Below, piece by piece: positions 11,433-22,445 of a DNA stretch of 64,000 nt; position 1 is the stretch's first letter, and each line of letters opens with the position of its first letter. Location of the stretch: the NCBI GenBank assembly GCA_914767715.1, contig OU612075.1:14632001-14696000 (forward strand), read 5' to 3'. This DNA is from Membranipora membranacea. Lineage: Eukaryota > Bryozoa > Gymnolaemata > Cheilostomatida > Membraniporidae. The position numbers and the translations under genes were made by a program. The notes below the pieces were generated by a model. The model searched no databases. It had not been told where the DNA came from and saw nothing but the letters and a program-made list of their open reading frames with translations.

Positions 11433-14212
11433 CGACAATCTACAAAATGTGATCACCGTTATTTCTGGTGACAAAATGAATTATATGTCAGAAGATTATA
11501 ACATTCGTTATTGGCAGTTGGCCTATTTATCTTTGTACGTCACAGCAAGGAGATAGAGACTCCTCGCTCACAGTAAGCCATACAGTATTGTGCATTTCTA
11601 CTAAGAAAATCACAGCCCCATAGGAAATCTGTACAATTACCATCTATACTGTAAGAAGTATATAGCATATCCCGTACCTAAATCTATACTCCCTTCAGTG
11701 CCAAAAACTGCTTCCTTCAAGATATGCTTCCTGTAGCTGTATAAATTTTGTGTTTGTCATTTGCTCCTGTACGGGTCTTGCTTGATGAAAATCATGTATT
11801 AACATTATATACAATAAGCCTTCATGTGCCAAAATAGGGACCATAATATAATGCAATAGTTCCACAGGCCTTCTGTAGTTTGTACAAGTCCAGTGGTTGT
11901 ATGCCCCAATGGTCGAGGCCTTTACCACTGGTCCACACAACCGCTAAATTAAAAAAAAAACTACTGAATGCCTCTGGATATTCCCCTTAAACACATATTG
12001 ACTAACATAATTTATGTTTAAGGATGGCAGTAGCAATAAAAAAACTATATGATGAAGGTGAGACTCAAGATTATTTGATTACTGAATTCAATCTTTATGC
12101 TATGCTAACTATCTAAAATTCATGTTCTTATGTGAATTTGATCCTGTTTATTTCATGCTCCCCTCAACTGATAAGCCGCAAGCATAAAGCCTGAAGTATA
12201 TTGGTTTAGGTGGGCTATTAGAACACAAGCAAACAGAATCAAACCTCATATTGTGATAATAATGTAATATTTTGGTATAAAAGCAAGACATCATTCATAG
12301 AATAGTTTTTAGGTATTTGTAGTATGTGATACTATATATTTGATTTGAATTTTCCTACACAAATTTTGTTACCAAAGTGTCACTGTCCAAACACCGTTTA
12401 TTGTCACAATTAAATTTAATGATCAACTCTGATAACTGGTGTATTCATTGATACGAAATGAATCTCAGTGGATGTATCGCAACTGTAGATATGAAACAGT
12501 ATATAGAACATGGAGCGTCAGTAACTTTGCATTATGACCCCACCCGCATTCTCATTGTGCCACGGCATGCATAGGTAGCTGCTAGTTGGTTTATTGTCAG
12601 CACAAGAGTTTGGATGGCTGGTGCCGATGCACTGAGGTATATATAATTATATTAGATTATGTGATATATAATATATATTATTCCACATCTATGTGCGGGT
12701 GCAATTTTCTATGCTAGTGATAGTTTTGGATATTTGATACAGCAGGGGTACAAGTAGTGTGGTGAAACTGGGTGAATCCGTGGCCTTCATGTTTGGTTTC
12801 ATTTAACACTGTGTCTAGGGGCACCTTGTTAGAATGTTGTGATTTTAGGTTGACAAATTTAATTGTATCATATATATATTTTGTAGCAGCGTGACAAGGC
12901 TAACAGTACTAGTCATACCTGAAAGTTCTCCCTATTTGGTAGGGAGGCTCCCAGTTTTTAGGGGTTCTTTCCATCCCCTCCCTATCACCCTTTTTCCTCC
13001 CTTTTATTCAGCTTCCTTCACCAACAAAGTTTTTCAAGCTTCTTTTTGCAAGGGAAACTATGCTTTCATTCCTCCACAGTAAATATACCATGTAATTGTC
13101 AATTACCATTATTGCTTGTAAGAGACAATTCATTATCTTTACCTAGCCGTCTCAGTTCCGATAAGGTACAACAATATCATTTGTAAAATGACGTAATTGA
13201 TTTATGAATCCAGATGTTTTGGCTTAGAAAAATGACAGAGGAGGGCCAAATAACACCTGCGCGGCAGGACGCATAGTCCAGTGATACTCCGGGTTGATAG
13301 TTTGTCCGCGGAGACCTCCCGATATCAGGGTCTACCAACTTGTCATGCATTTAACCAGTAACAAGCTCTGATATGAATATATATACCTCAGTGGTAACAA
13401 GTTATCAATATAATATTTGGATAGACCGGAGCACACAATGACCTATATAACTTCCTTTTCACATCTATGATAGCAACAACATAAATACAGGCAACAGTAT
13501 AATATATCCCAAGTTCAAGAATGAAACGCTGATCAATGCGTGAGGTAAAAGCTGTCAAACGTTAAGCTTGGTTCAAATGTTGACACAAAGTTATGAAGTA
13601 CTGATTGCATTTCTACACTAATAGCCATGATAGCTTTGCTATTTATTTTACCCCTGTATTCACATCACTAGCTGCAGCTTGCCTAGCGAGCTTTGATGAC
13701 TCATATTGAAAGTGGGTATGTTGTTTATCCTATCTTATGATCAACCAAGATCTGACTATTACTACACTGTTGTGTTGCGCTCGCCTTGGGTCCCGGGAAC
13801 CTCAATTTCACAGAATCCTCTGTCTCTGTAATAATTGTCAATCATCACAGGAAACCATCAGCACGCTGTATCAAGGTATCAATGTCTGTGCTGACGAAAT
13901 AAAGATCCATCGTTTTCATAACCACATCCAACAAAATACTAAGAACGTAAACTACTGATAAAATCAAGATGTGAATATCATAAATGTTGAGTACAAAGGC
14001 TACAGGAACCTACATATTTTGCATGACCGTTATTTATTGTTCTCTTCATCTAGGCGGTTTATCCGCGAATCATTAGCTGGTATTGTTACTGTTTCAGTCA
14101 GAATCTAGCTGCAAATATTAATGCTATAACCCTAATATCCACTCTCTCCCAAAGTTAAAGCAATTATAGTGTGCAAGAGTGTACTGGCTTCTAGCGTGCA
14201 AGACTTGTGACC
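11433..14212. other. Gene-free stretch downstream of ANKH
   Basis: Contains the presumed ANKH 3' UTR. No exon with family resemblance was recognised; open frames are short, lack splice context and are AT-biased. No polyadenylation signal could be assigned with confidence. Confidence 0.5.
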
Positions 14213-14750
14213 CGGTAACTGTAAATTGCTGAACAGGCTGAACGGACTGAACAGCTGAACAGAATTTCTCAGACTAAAATTATTATTTGTAATCATTTCT
14301 CTGGCTGACTATTACTTCTCAAACACATTCCTCCTAACCAACTGATTTGATGAGTCACTAAGCTCCTGTTGGCACCTAATTTAACCAATTTAGGGCAAGC
14401 AAATGAAGCAATCAGTGGAAATTGGATACCAGAAACACTATCCAGCTTAACCTTCCATCTAGCCAGTCTTAACAAGCTTTGTTTATAGGGGGGGGGGGGG
14501 GGGGGGCTATTTTCCATCCATTCACTAGTAGTGAAATGCCGGGCAAATTACTGAGAATAAAATTGAAAGAAACCGAGGTGAATGTAAACTTGAAATAAAT
14601 GATTTAATGAGAAGAATATAAAGAATTGTCCATGCTCATGCAAAATTAGACAATCATGTAAAGACTCAAACAAATAGTAGTCTGAGAAATTCTGTTCGGC
14701 TGTTCAGTCTGTTCAGCCTGTTCAGCAATTTACAGTTACCCCTTGTGACC
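14204..14750. mobile_element. 529-bp foldback/MITE-like element with 9-bp target-site duplication
   Basis: The element spans 14213-14741. Its ends are inverted repeats of about 64 bp (14213-14276 against 14678-14741) with about two internal mismatches, plus a weaker extension inward. The repeats contain the sub-motif 'gctgaacag' several times. The 9-bp word 'cttgtgacc' sits exactly outside each end (14204-14212 and 14742-14750). There is no transposase; the interior holds a G19 tract (14488-14506). Long terminal inverted repeats with a 9-bp duplication fit a Mutator-like (MULE) non-autonomous element; this assignment is inference. Confidence 0.88.
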
Positions 14751-16576
14751 ATATTAGTGTTTAGTTTAGCGTAAAACGCGACGTTGCAATGCAGGTGAAA
14801 GTTAAATTTCTAATCGATGAAACTAGTAGTAGATATGTGGGTAACTGGAACATATTTTGTCTGGTGCTCAGTGTCATAAATGGGATTTATTATCTCCTCC
14901 TGCTAAAAAACTTGTATGATCTTAATTCATTCTATTTACAGGGGAATTTCACCTTTTTTTGGATTAACACATAAGTCCACATCCATATTTTCATCTGTGA
15001 TGAGAAAAATTTGTTACGCAATCTCAAACCACAAATTTTGGGTATTCAAATGCTTAAAAAATGAAAGGAGTTTTATAACTCAAGAAATAAGTTTGCTACA
15101 GCTCTAAAACTTTGCAGTTATATTCAGCATACCTCAAATATACCGCACAAAAGTTTCCGTCACCACAACATAAATATATTATGCAATAATTAATGTGGTT
15201 GACTCTATATTATCACATGACTTGGCAAAGTAAATGACATGTTCAGGGGTCAATCTTTGCCAGGTTAGTGGTTAGACTATTAGCAGGATCCAACCATGCT
15301 ATTATGTGATATCTAAAATGACTGCAGAAGCTAAAATAAGCTGTGCTGCATTACATAATAATTCATCCAGTCTGCTGATACTACTACTACTTTGTAGTAA
15401 AGTTTTGTACTGTGGTTATATCGTAAACAACATTAGCGTGCGAGCGGAATGTTTTGTGGTTTTTTATGCGAGTGCAAGCCAACCGCAAATTCCCACGATT
15501 ATTCATTCAGCTACTCTCAGACACAGTCACGTATCGGCAGCATGATTATTAGTGATATTGTGCCTACGAGAAGTGCATGAGTGATCCATGTAAATTAGTC
15601 CTCCGGAGCTAAGTAAACACAAATTCCTGAACATCGGCAAAATTGCATCAAATTAACTAAATTTTGTTACCCTAGACATAAAATGTTCAGAGATGAATTT
15701 GAGGTAACAAATTCAATTAGAATCGAAAGTATTTCTAAAACTCAGGAACAAAGCAGGCAACGATTCTTCAATTTTTGGCTCATTCTACACTAACTATAAA
15801 TCATTACATGGCAAGTTTTTATGCAGACAGCATGAACTGAGAAGTAATATTTTATCTGACCGATTCTTTGTTATTACATGTTTGGATAAAAAAGAACTTT
15901 TGAGAAATGAATTATAGAGATCTCAGTTAACAACAATTTTATTAAATGTGTAGAAAACTCAAAAATATAATAACAACTCAAGGCTACTACTAGTTGGTAA
16001 GACATAGTAAGTGACATGATTTGTGTTCTAAGCAATTAGATGTGTGGTAATAGATATGGCTATAATTAGATTCCGCTCATTAGCCGACATCGTAATTATC
16101 ATATCACAATATTGTTGTTGTATCGATCTCTCGCCATTTGCCAATAGTTTTCAGACTTTCGGATCAGTATCCCAGGTCTGCAAGAGAAAGATAAATCATA
16201 TTCATATACATTGCCAGTTCAACAAATTCAATCTTTTGATGGAAAAATCTGCTGTGTCAAAGTTTATTGGGTGGTAATTGTTTGTACTTGATGCCAATAT
16301 TATAGATCACCTGATGGTATTTGCCAAAAAAAAGGGCATTGGTAAGCCACTCCTAATTAGTCTGATAACAATAGCAATACCTTAGGCTGAATTCCCACCA
16401 ATAAAAATTCAGGTCAATAAGAGAGGGAAAATTTGGAGGGAAAAATCACACTTTCTCTCAGTGAAAAACTTCTGAGTTTAGACAAATTTGGTGACTTTTT
16501 GTAAAATAAGAGGTGCAAACTGACATATTCATGGGGAAAGGAAGGCCACCAGTTCTTATCTGTGGTTTTGCCCATG
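14751..16576. other. Gene-free AT-rich stretch
   Basis: No recognisable exon, RNA gene or element. Several open frames of 60-80 codons occur (for example 14789-14974, 15306-15545, 16044-16277) but none resembles a known protein or shows consistent splice sites. Confidence 0.45.
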
Positions 16577-16584
16577 TCATCCTC

Positions 16585-16846
16585 TTTTTGGAGTGCGCAG
16601 ATCTACATGCATGAGGCGCACGGCGACCCCGTCGGTCGAGGGCGGCGCGACCGGCGCGCCCGTCCCAGCCGGCACAAGTGCCAACTGAGAGAGCGGCGGC
16701 CGCGGGGGCCCTGCGGCAGGTCCGACGTGTATTGCAGCACGCGCCTCGCGCGTGAGCCGTGGGCGGGCTCGCTTGAGACCGCGGGCACTCTTGTGGTACG
16801 GAGCCCCCGTGCGGTCCAGGGCGCCGGCGCGCCTCAGAGCTACCAG
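16585..16846. other. Short very GC-rich island of foreign appearance
   Basis: About 260 bases with G+C far above the surrounding DNA (blocks such as 'gcggccgcgggggccctg'), with abrupt edges at both ends. It is open in frames on both strands (plus 16562-16873, minus 16849-16577), as often happens in GC-rich coding DNA. The translations match nothing I recognise. It could be an inserted fragment from a GC-rich organism, a GC-rich repeat, or an assembly chimera. It is too short for a gene call. Confidence 0.6.
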
Positions 16847-17596
16847 CAATTTATACCGAAAGCTCAGATATAAACCTAATCTATCAAATTCATTGGAAAA
16901 TACAGGTTAATGCCCTTAGGACTGAGCTGGAAAGTCGTGGGGTCGATTGTGTTGAAATGCTCAAGCCAGAGATGAAACTGAGGCTTGAAAAAAAACTCGC
17001 TGGCATCAGTTAGAACCTCTTCATGATCTGAAGACAATGATAGGTATAAATCAGTTATAATCCTACACCATGCTAGTTTTTGAGGCTGCTTGATTGAAAT
17101 CTCTTTTATTTTGTACGCTGCTGCCGTTGTAAATCTCAGCATTGGCTAGACAAAGCTTCAGCCGTAACAGAGACTATATATATTATCTATAGTCTTTGGA
17201 CGTAATACAAATTTATTCCCTAATGATATCATACCATGTCTTGCTTGTAGATATTGAATGATAGTTCATCAAACATTTACTGCCAGTTTTATCAATTACC
17301 AGACCGCAAGCACAATGTTTACTGCCTATGTGGTTAAGTTGTGGTTTCTGATTGCAGGCAATGTATTCAAAGAAATGATGTCAGCTTCAAGAGTTACTAA
17401 AATCAGTACTACCAGAGCTTCAAAGTATGTCAAGCCACATAGGATCAAAGCACCATTCATCCAGCAAAATTAATCTAGCCTCTCCTAAGTTAATTGCCTC
17501 GGCAAATAGTAAAAATGGCCGAACTACATTAATTTCACTAGTCACAACAGCACTTTTCATAAAACATGAGACTAGTATTGTTTTGGGGTTTTTTAG

Positions 17597-20148
17597 ATCA
17601 CCATCATGAAATCTCAGGAAGTAAAGCCAGAAAAGCTCTTCTTGGAATCAGGGACATCATGTCCAATACTAATGAGATACACGAACAACCCGATGGAAGG
17701 AGATTGTATAGGCTGATAGTGAATCTGTCCCACATTCAAGACCTTATGCATATGCCAATGACTCTAGGAGGAACAAAAGAAACATTTTAGCACTTTATGG
17801 GCTCACCTATCTGTTCCGACTTGATTTCAAAAAGGTAAATTTTTATAACATTCACATGTAGTTTTATTTCTAGACTAAAACATGATGTGAAGCACTTATT
17901 CAGCTCCTACAGAAATTAGCAAAATTTTATTATATATTTTAGCTATTTGGTGCACCTAGGCAAGTACCTCACAGGGCAATGTTCGGAATGCCATTTCATT
18001 CCATAACTTCACACTTCCCCGAGTGGTTCAGGATAGTTGCACTGAGGTCGCTAAACGCTGAGTGCCAAGAACGTTTCTTTAAAGACATCAAAGGAACGGA
18101 GGATAGCACTAACTATCAACCTGAGCATATACAAGTGAACGCCATGACACGCCTTCATATGAAGCGGTTAGAAGGTGATTTCGGCAGGTCGCTGAAGTCA
18201 CAAGAGTCTGCAATCGCGAGGATGTGGGAGCTATTTCCAAAGAGGAATAACACAATCATTACTCAGAGTATGATTGATGAAGATCCTACAGGTTTTGCTG
18301 CACATAAGGAAAGAATTTCTGATTATCTCCTTGATGAATGCTGGCACGAGGAACTGGAAGATGGATCATGGATTTTTTTGGACGGAGAGGGTGAGGCTGA
18401 AGAAAGATCAGGAAAATATGTACAGTTGATGCATTTCCGGTAAATATTGCCTAACATCTAAGAGAGTATTGGTCTGTTGCATACTGAGCAAAGTTGGATT
18501 TATTAAAGTTGATCATTCATATCTCATTGCATATTGAAGTTTTTAATGGCATATTATCGCTGTCGGTATTTACAGTGATGAAAATATTAATGATGTTTGG
18601 GACCATATCACTAGCTGCTTCTCAGCCTACAAAGCTAAACGACTGGCAAGCTGTGATTTAGCCGCTGTTGATGATGGATTTGATGACAAGGAGGAAAGCG
18701 CTGAATTGCTGGAGGATATTGGTGAATTAAACCAGCAACAACAGGAGGAAGAAGATGAGCCAGAGATGATAACAGAAATAGGTAAGTTTTGATTGGGGTA
18801 CATTTGGTGTGCTGATCTCATAATACTGGTGATACTTTTTAGGTGAGTTTGCATGATTTACACATTTACACGGTGGGTGAATGGGGTATAGATAATTACT
18901 TGGCATGATCTCTGAATAATAATAGTCTCGTCTCGATAATTTCAGTGCCTCCAGATGAGGAAGTATGTCAGGAATCAGATATTGACAGTGACTCTCATAT
19001 CTCCTCTACAAGACTAGCAGGTATTAACTAAATTTTCACTAGTTACAGACTTGTGCCCAAATCTGTAAATTTTATCCTAAATCTTTTATGGAGCTTTCAT
19101 AATTCTCTCAGTCCCAATCACGTGCATTGAATACTCGCAATGGTTGATGTTATAACACATACCTTGGAATTTATATTTGAAGGTGTGAATGATCTTTCGC
19201 TCAGCAGCACTTTGTGTACTCCATTCAAGAAACCTAGACTGGATGTATCGCATGTATCGAAGACACCAATCACCGACCTCTCTGTTTCCGAGATACACCC
19301 TTCAGGTATTGCAAGGACTGAAGCCTGGAACGAAATAAAACGACAGTGAATTAAATTAATACATGTTGATCACAACTAAAGTAGCACATCATTAGCAAAT
19401 CAAATGTTGCCCAGGTCACTGTTAGTGTTTATGGGTGATGATGAATACTGCTAACAGTGACGGAGGCCAAATTTGAGCGCTATTATCCCTGTTGTAGAAA
19501 TAAATTTAATAATATATGTAAGTTTGTTTGTATCCTAAATTCAACATACTAAATTTTAGGTGAATTAACCCCTAGAGCTGAAAACCTTTCGAGTCTGCCC
19601 AGCACCTCAACGCCGATTGTAGATGGCGACAGTACAAGTGAGAAGAGTGCTAAGCACTTGAGTGGAGATGGTATGTTTGTTTATTACCATCACTATCATC
19701 TTGTAATCTAGTCGTAATGTGATTGCATTATAAAAGCCTACACTGCCTACCTGACCTGGCCCAACCTGACATACTAATAAAAAACAAAATATTGCAATTT
19801 TATGATGATTAATGATACTAATGACAGATTAAACCTTTTGCAGAGCTTATCCTGAGGAGAATTGTTGGCACTCAATTAGCAGACCAGTTTCTGTCGAAGC
19901 GGCGGAAGTATAACGTTAAATCTTCACCTTCAAACAAACGGAGCTACTACGACGTCCGCTCTAAAATACTACCGATACTCAAGACTGCAAAAGAGAAAAC
20001 GAGAGAGAAAATAAAAAGATTTGAGTTAAAAAACATAAATGAAGTTGGGTTTATAAAAGCTATGGGCGACGAACAAGCCTTCACCGAGAAAGATTTTTGC
20101 AATCGGGAAATAAGAGCTATCAACCACTACCTTCATTATATGTTATAA
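17597..20148 (+). CDS. Transposon-derived protein, C-terminal seven exons
   Basis: Exons: 17597-17834, 17943-18439, 18576-18781, 18946-19020, 19183-19305, 19560-19670, 19844-20148. From exon 2 onward all junctions keep frame (the last four introns are all phase 1), ending at TAA 20146-20148. Exons 1-2 carry the conserved block of a transposase-like family widespread in invertebrate genomes: LYRLIVNLSHIQDLMHM, ALYGLTYLFR, then FHSITSHFPEW and LRSLNAECQERFFKDIKG. The later exons are acidic and low-complexity (QQQQ and EEE runs), and the last exon is basic. Exon 1 needs a one-base shift near 17787 in a T run, so a lesion or sequencing error exists there. The N-terminal half was not found upstream. 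It may be a domesticated gene or an old copy. I cannot name the transposon superfamily with confidence. Confidence 0.65.
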
Positions 20149-20948
20149 AGTTACTCACCTATTCCAGAATCCAAGAGCGAATGTTGCTTGTTTTTCACTG
20201 CTAAGAGTATTTTTATCCAAAGCTGTTTAGTGAAAATTCAGGAATAAATATAAAAATTCAGAGCTTGAACTAGGATCCATAGCATTTTGTTATTCAAACT
20301 TACAGCCAGCCAGCCAGTACAGCTGCTTTACAGTGAATATAAATCTGCATCGAATATCAACACAATGATGCAAGGCATCAAAGTTCAAACTCAAGTCAAT
20401 AAACCACAGGCATGTTTTGATCCAAAATGATAATATTATTAGTCGCTTGGCATGGCAATTAAAAAAAGCTCATCCAATCAAAAGTAACTGAATATGGGAA
20501 TTTCCAAACACGTGTTAATTTGTTTACAATTACGAGCTCAACCCGTTTATGACACTGAGTGGCAAAAGTCTTATCCCTGACACAAAGAGACTGCTGCAGA
20601 ATTAAAGGATGGTGCGCCTTCCTTTTGCTACCATTCTTCTCAATTTTGTCATCGATGTGGCTGTTGATGCAATGATTATGCAATGTTTCAGATGTCGTGC
20701 TGCAGCTTGTCAAAAGAGAGAGATGAGAGTGACACATATTTTCTGTACTCCAATATGTCGACAATGGGTAAGTTTCTTTTATCATTTTCATCTTAGATAA
20801 GAAATCGTAACCATTTGGGCCCTTCTTAGCATATACCCTATAGGATAGGAGTTCAGTTTTCGCAGCATTTAGGATTCTTTGCCGTCTTTGCCATAGTTTC
20901 ATAAACAATGTACAGTTATACAAGAATACACCTTACCTAAGCATGCAA
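20149..20948. other. Stretch with an unassigned minus-strand open frame
   Basis: A 154-codon minus-strand frame (20923-20459) is the longest thing here. A short part (ILNAAKTELLSYRV) resembles the region after the catalytic core of LINE reverse transcriptases, but the rest does not. Low confidence; possibly an old LINE remnant. Confidence 0.3.
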
Positions 20949-21030
20949 GGTAGTATGGTGTAGTGGTCTAAGTGTCTGCCTTGCACACAGAGGGAGGGTT
21001 ATGCCCCGGGTTCGAATCCCAGCTTGGACA
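20949..21030 (+). mobile_element. tRNA-like SINE head, family B
   Basis: A-box-like 'tggtgtagtgg' and B-box 'gggttcgaatccc' are spaced as in a tRNA gene. The cloverleaf is imperfect and no terminator T-run follows directly; instead an AT-rich body follows with repeated 'ctagctaaatt' words to about 21140. A SINE copy is more likely than a working tRNA gene. Confidence 0.6.
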
Positions 21031-21199
21031 TTTTAAGAAAAATTTTCACGAGTATGCCTACTAGCGAAATTTTGTACTAGCTAAATTTAGTACCAGGTCC
21101 AGATAGCGAACTTAAACTCTAGCTAAATTAAACTCCTATAGGGTAATAGCGGAGCATGCAATTAAAGTAAAACAGAGTGTGGCAAGACTACAGCAATAA

Positions 21200-22445
21200 A
21201 CTCTCTCTCCCTGATTTGTCAATATCATACCCCTGTTCTTTCTGAGGGAGAGGGAGCTCATTGCCTAGTTGGCCTAGCTACATGTCATGCTTTTGTAGGA
21301 ATTGACTGTGAATGCTGACATTAATATAACTCTCGCATTATATTCATATCAAATCCACCATGATTGAGAGCTTCTGTTGAAGGATTTGCCCACTCCTTTA
21401 GTATCAGAAGACAAATCCAATCCCATGGGACTATGAATGGGGATTTTAGCCACATCTCACATATCTTTGGCACCATGGGGCTGCAAAATTCTAAGTATGA
21501 TATGCTGTCTCATCAGTTTATAATTTTTATGGCATCAATTTTCTTTTTCGAATACAACTGCCTCATGTCCATTGTCCTGCAGTGTTTTTCTTTTTCTCTA
21601 GAGGGGCTACTGAATAGTTTTAACTTTTCTCACTCATATCTGGTGAGTTGTTGTGAGTTTGACCAGGTTATTGTCTGATGTGTTGTGGTACTTAGATTGA
21701 TGATTCCCATGGAAAGCTTTTCCCAAGTCTCTGTCAGGAGGTGATTGGTGATTGGTCCCTTGCCAGATCGTGTTCGGTATCGGTCCTTTTTGTTCACTCA
21801 AGGTCACGGGGCCTGGAATACCTAGCATGAGATCTAGTGCTACGATTTTCTTGAGTTTTCATTCTAGCCATAGTATAATGTCACATACTGATAGAAGAAT
21901 GCATGACCTCTGAGTTATAATCAATGACAAACCATACAAATTATTGTGCCGACAGATTCTTATAATTGGCTTGAGCTTTTCTAGTATGCTTAAGTTTTTC
22001 GTCTGCTCACTTCTCACTCACAGCTTCGGCAACATGGTGATTGGTCAAGATTTGGTTGTTGCTGGACTGATATGAATATCCTTTGGCCAGCTGTGATTGA
22101 AGGACCCATCTCTCATCGCATGTCTGCAAAGTAAAAAGCACATCAAGCAAGTATGGCCTATCTATAGATTTACAATAATCAATTGATTGACAAATTTCTC
22201 AGCCTCGTTTGTTGTACGTTAATTATGTAATAGATCTGATTATGATCACGTCATTATCAATAACTTGTAAGTATGTTTAGAGATTTTTCTTGAAGATACC
22301 GGCATCATTTCATGAGCACAGTTGTAGGCCTCTTTACTGGTTATCTGACGCCCTAAGATTAAAGTGTTTCTATAACATTTATCAGATAAACCATCAACCG
22401 CAATCTCGTCTTACATACTGCAATTTATTTTGACACTGTTTGTAG
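21200..22445. other. Gene-free stretch before the P5B ATPase exons
   Basis: Searched for the upstream P5B ATPase exons (M5-M6 helices, the P-domain with the DKTGT aspartate). None was seen. Open frames such as 21364-21678 do not resemble the family. Confidence 0.5.
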
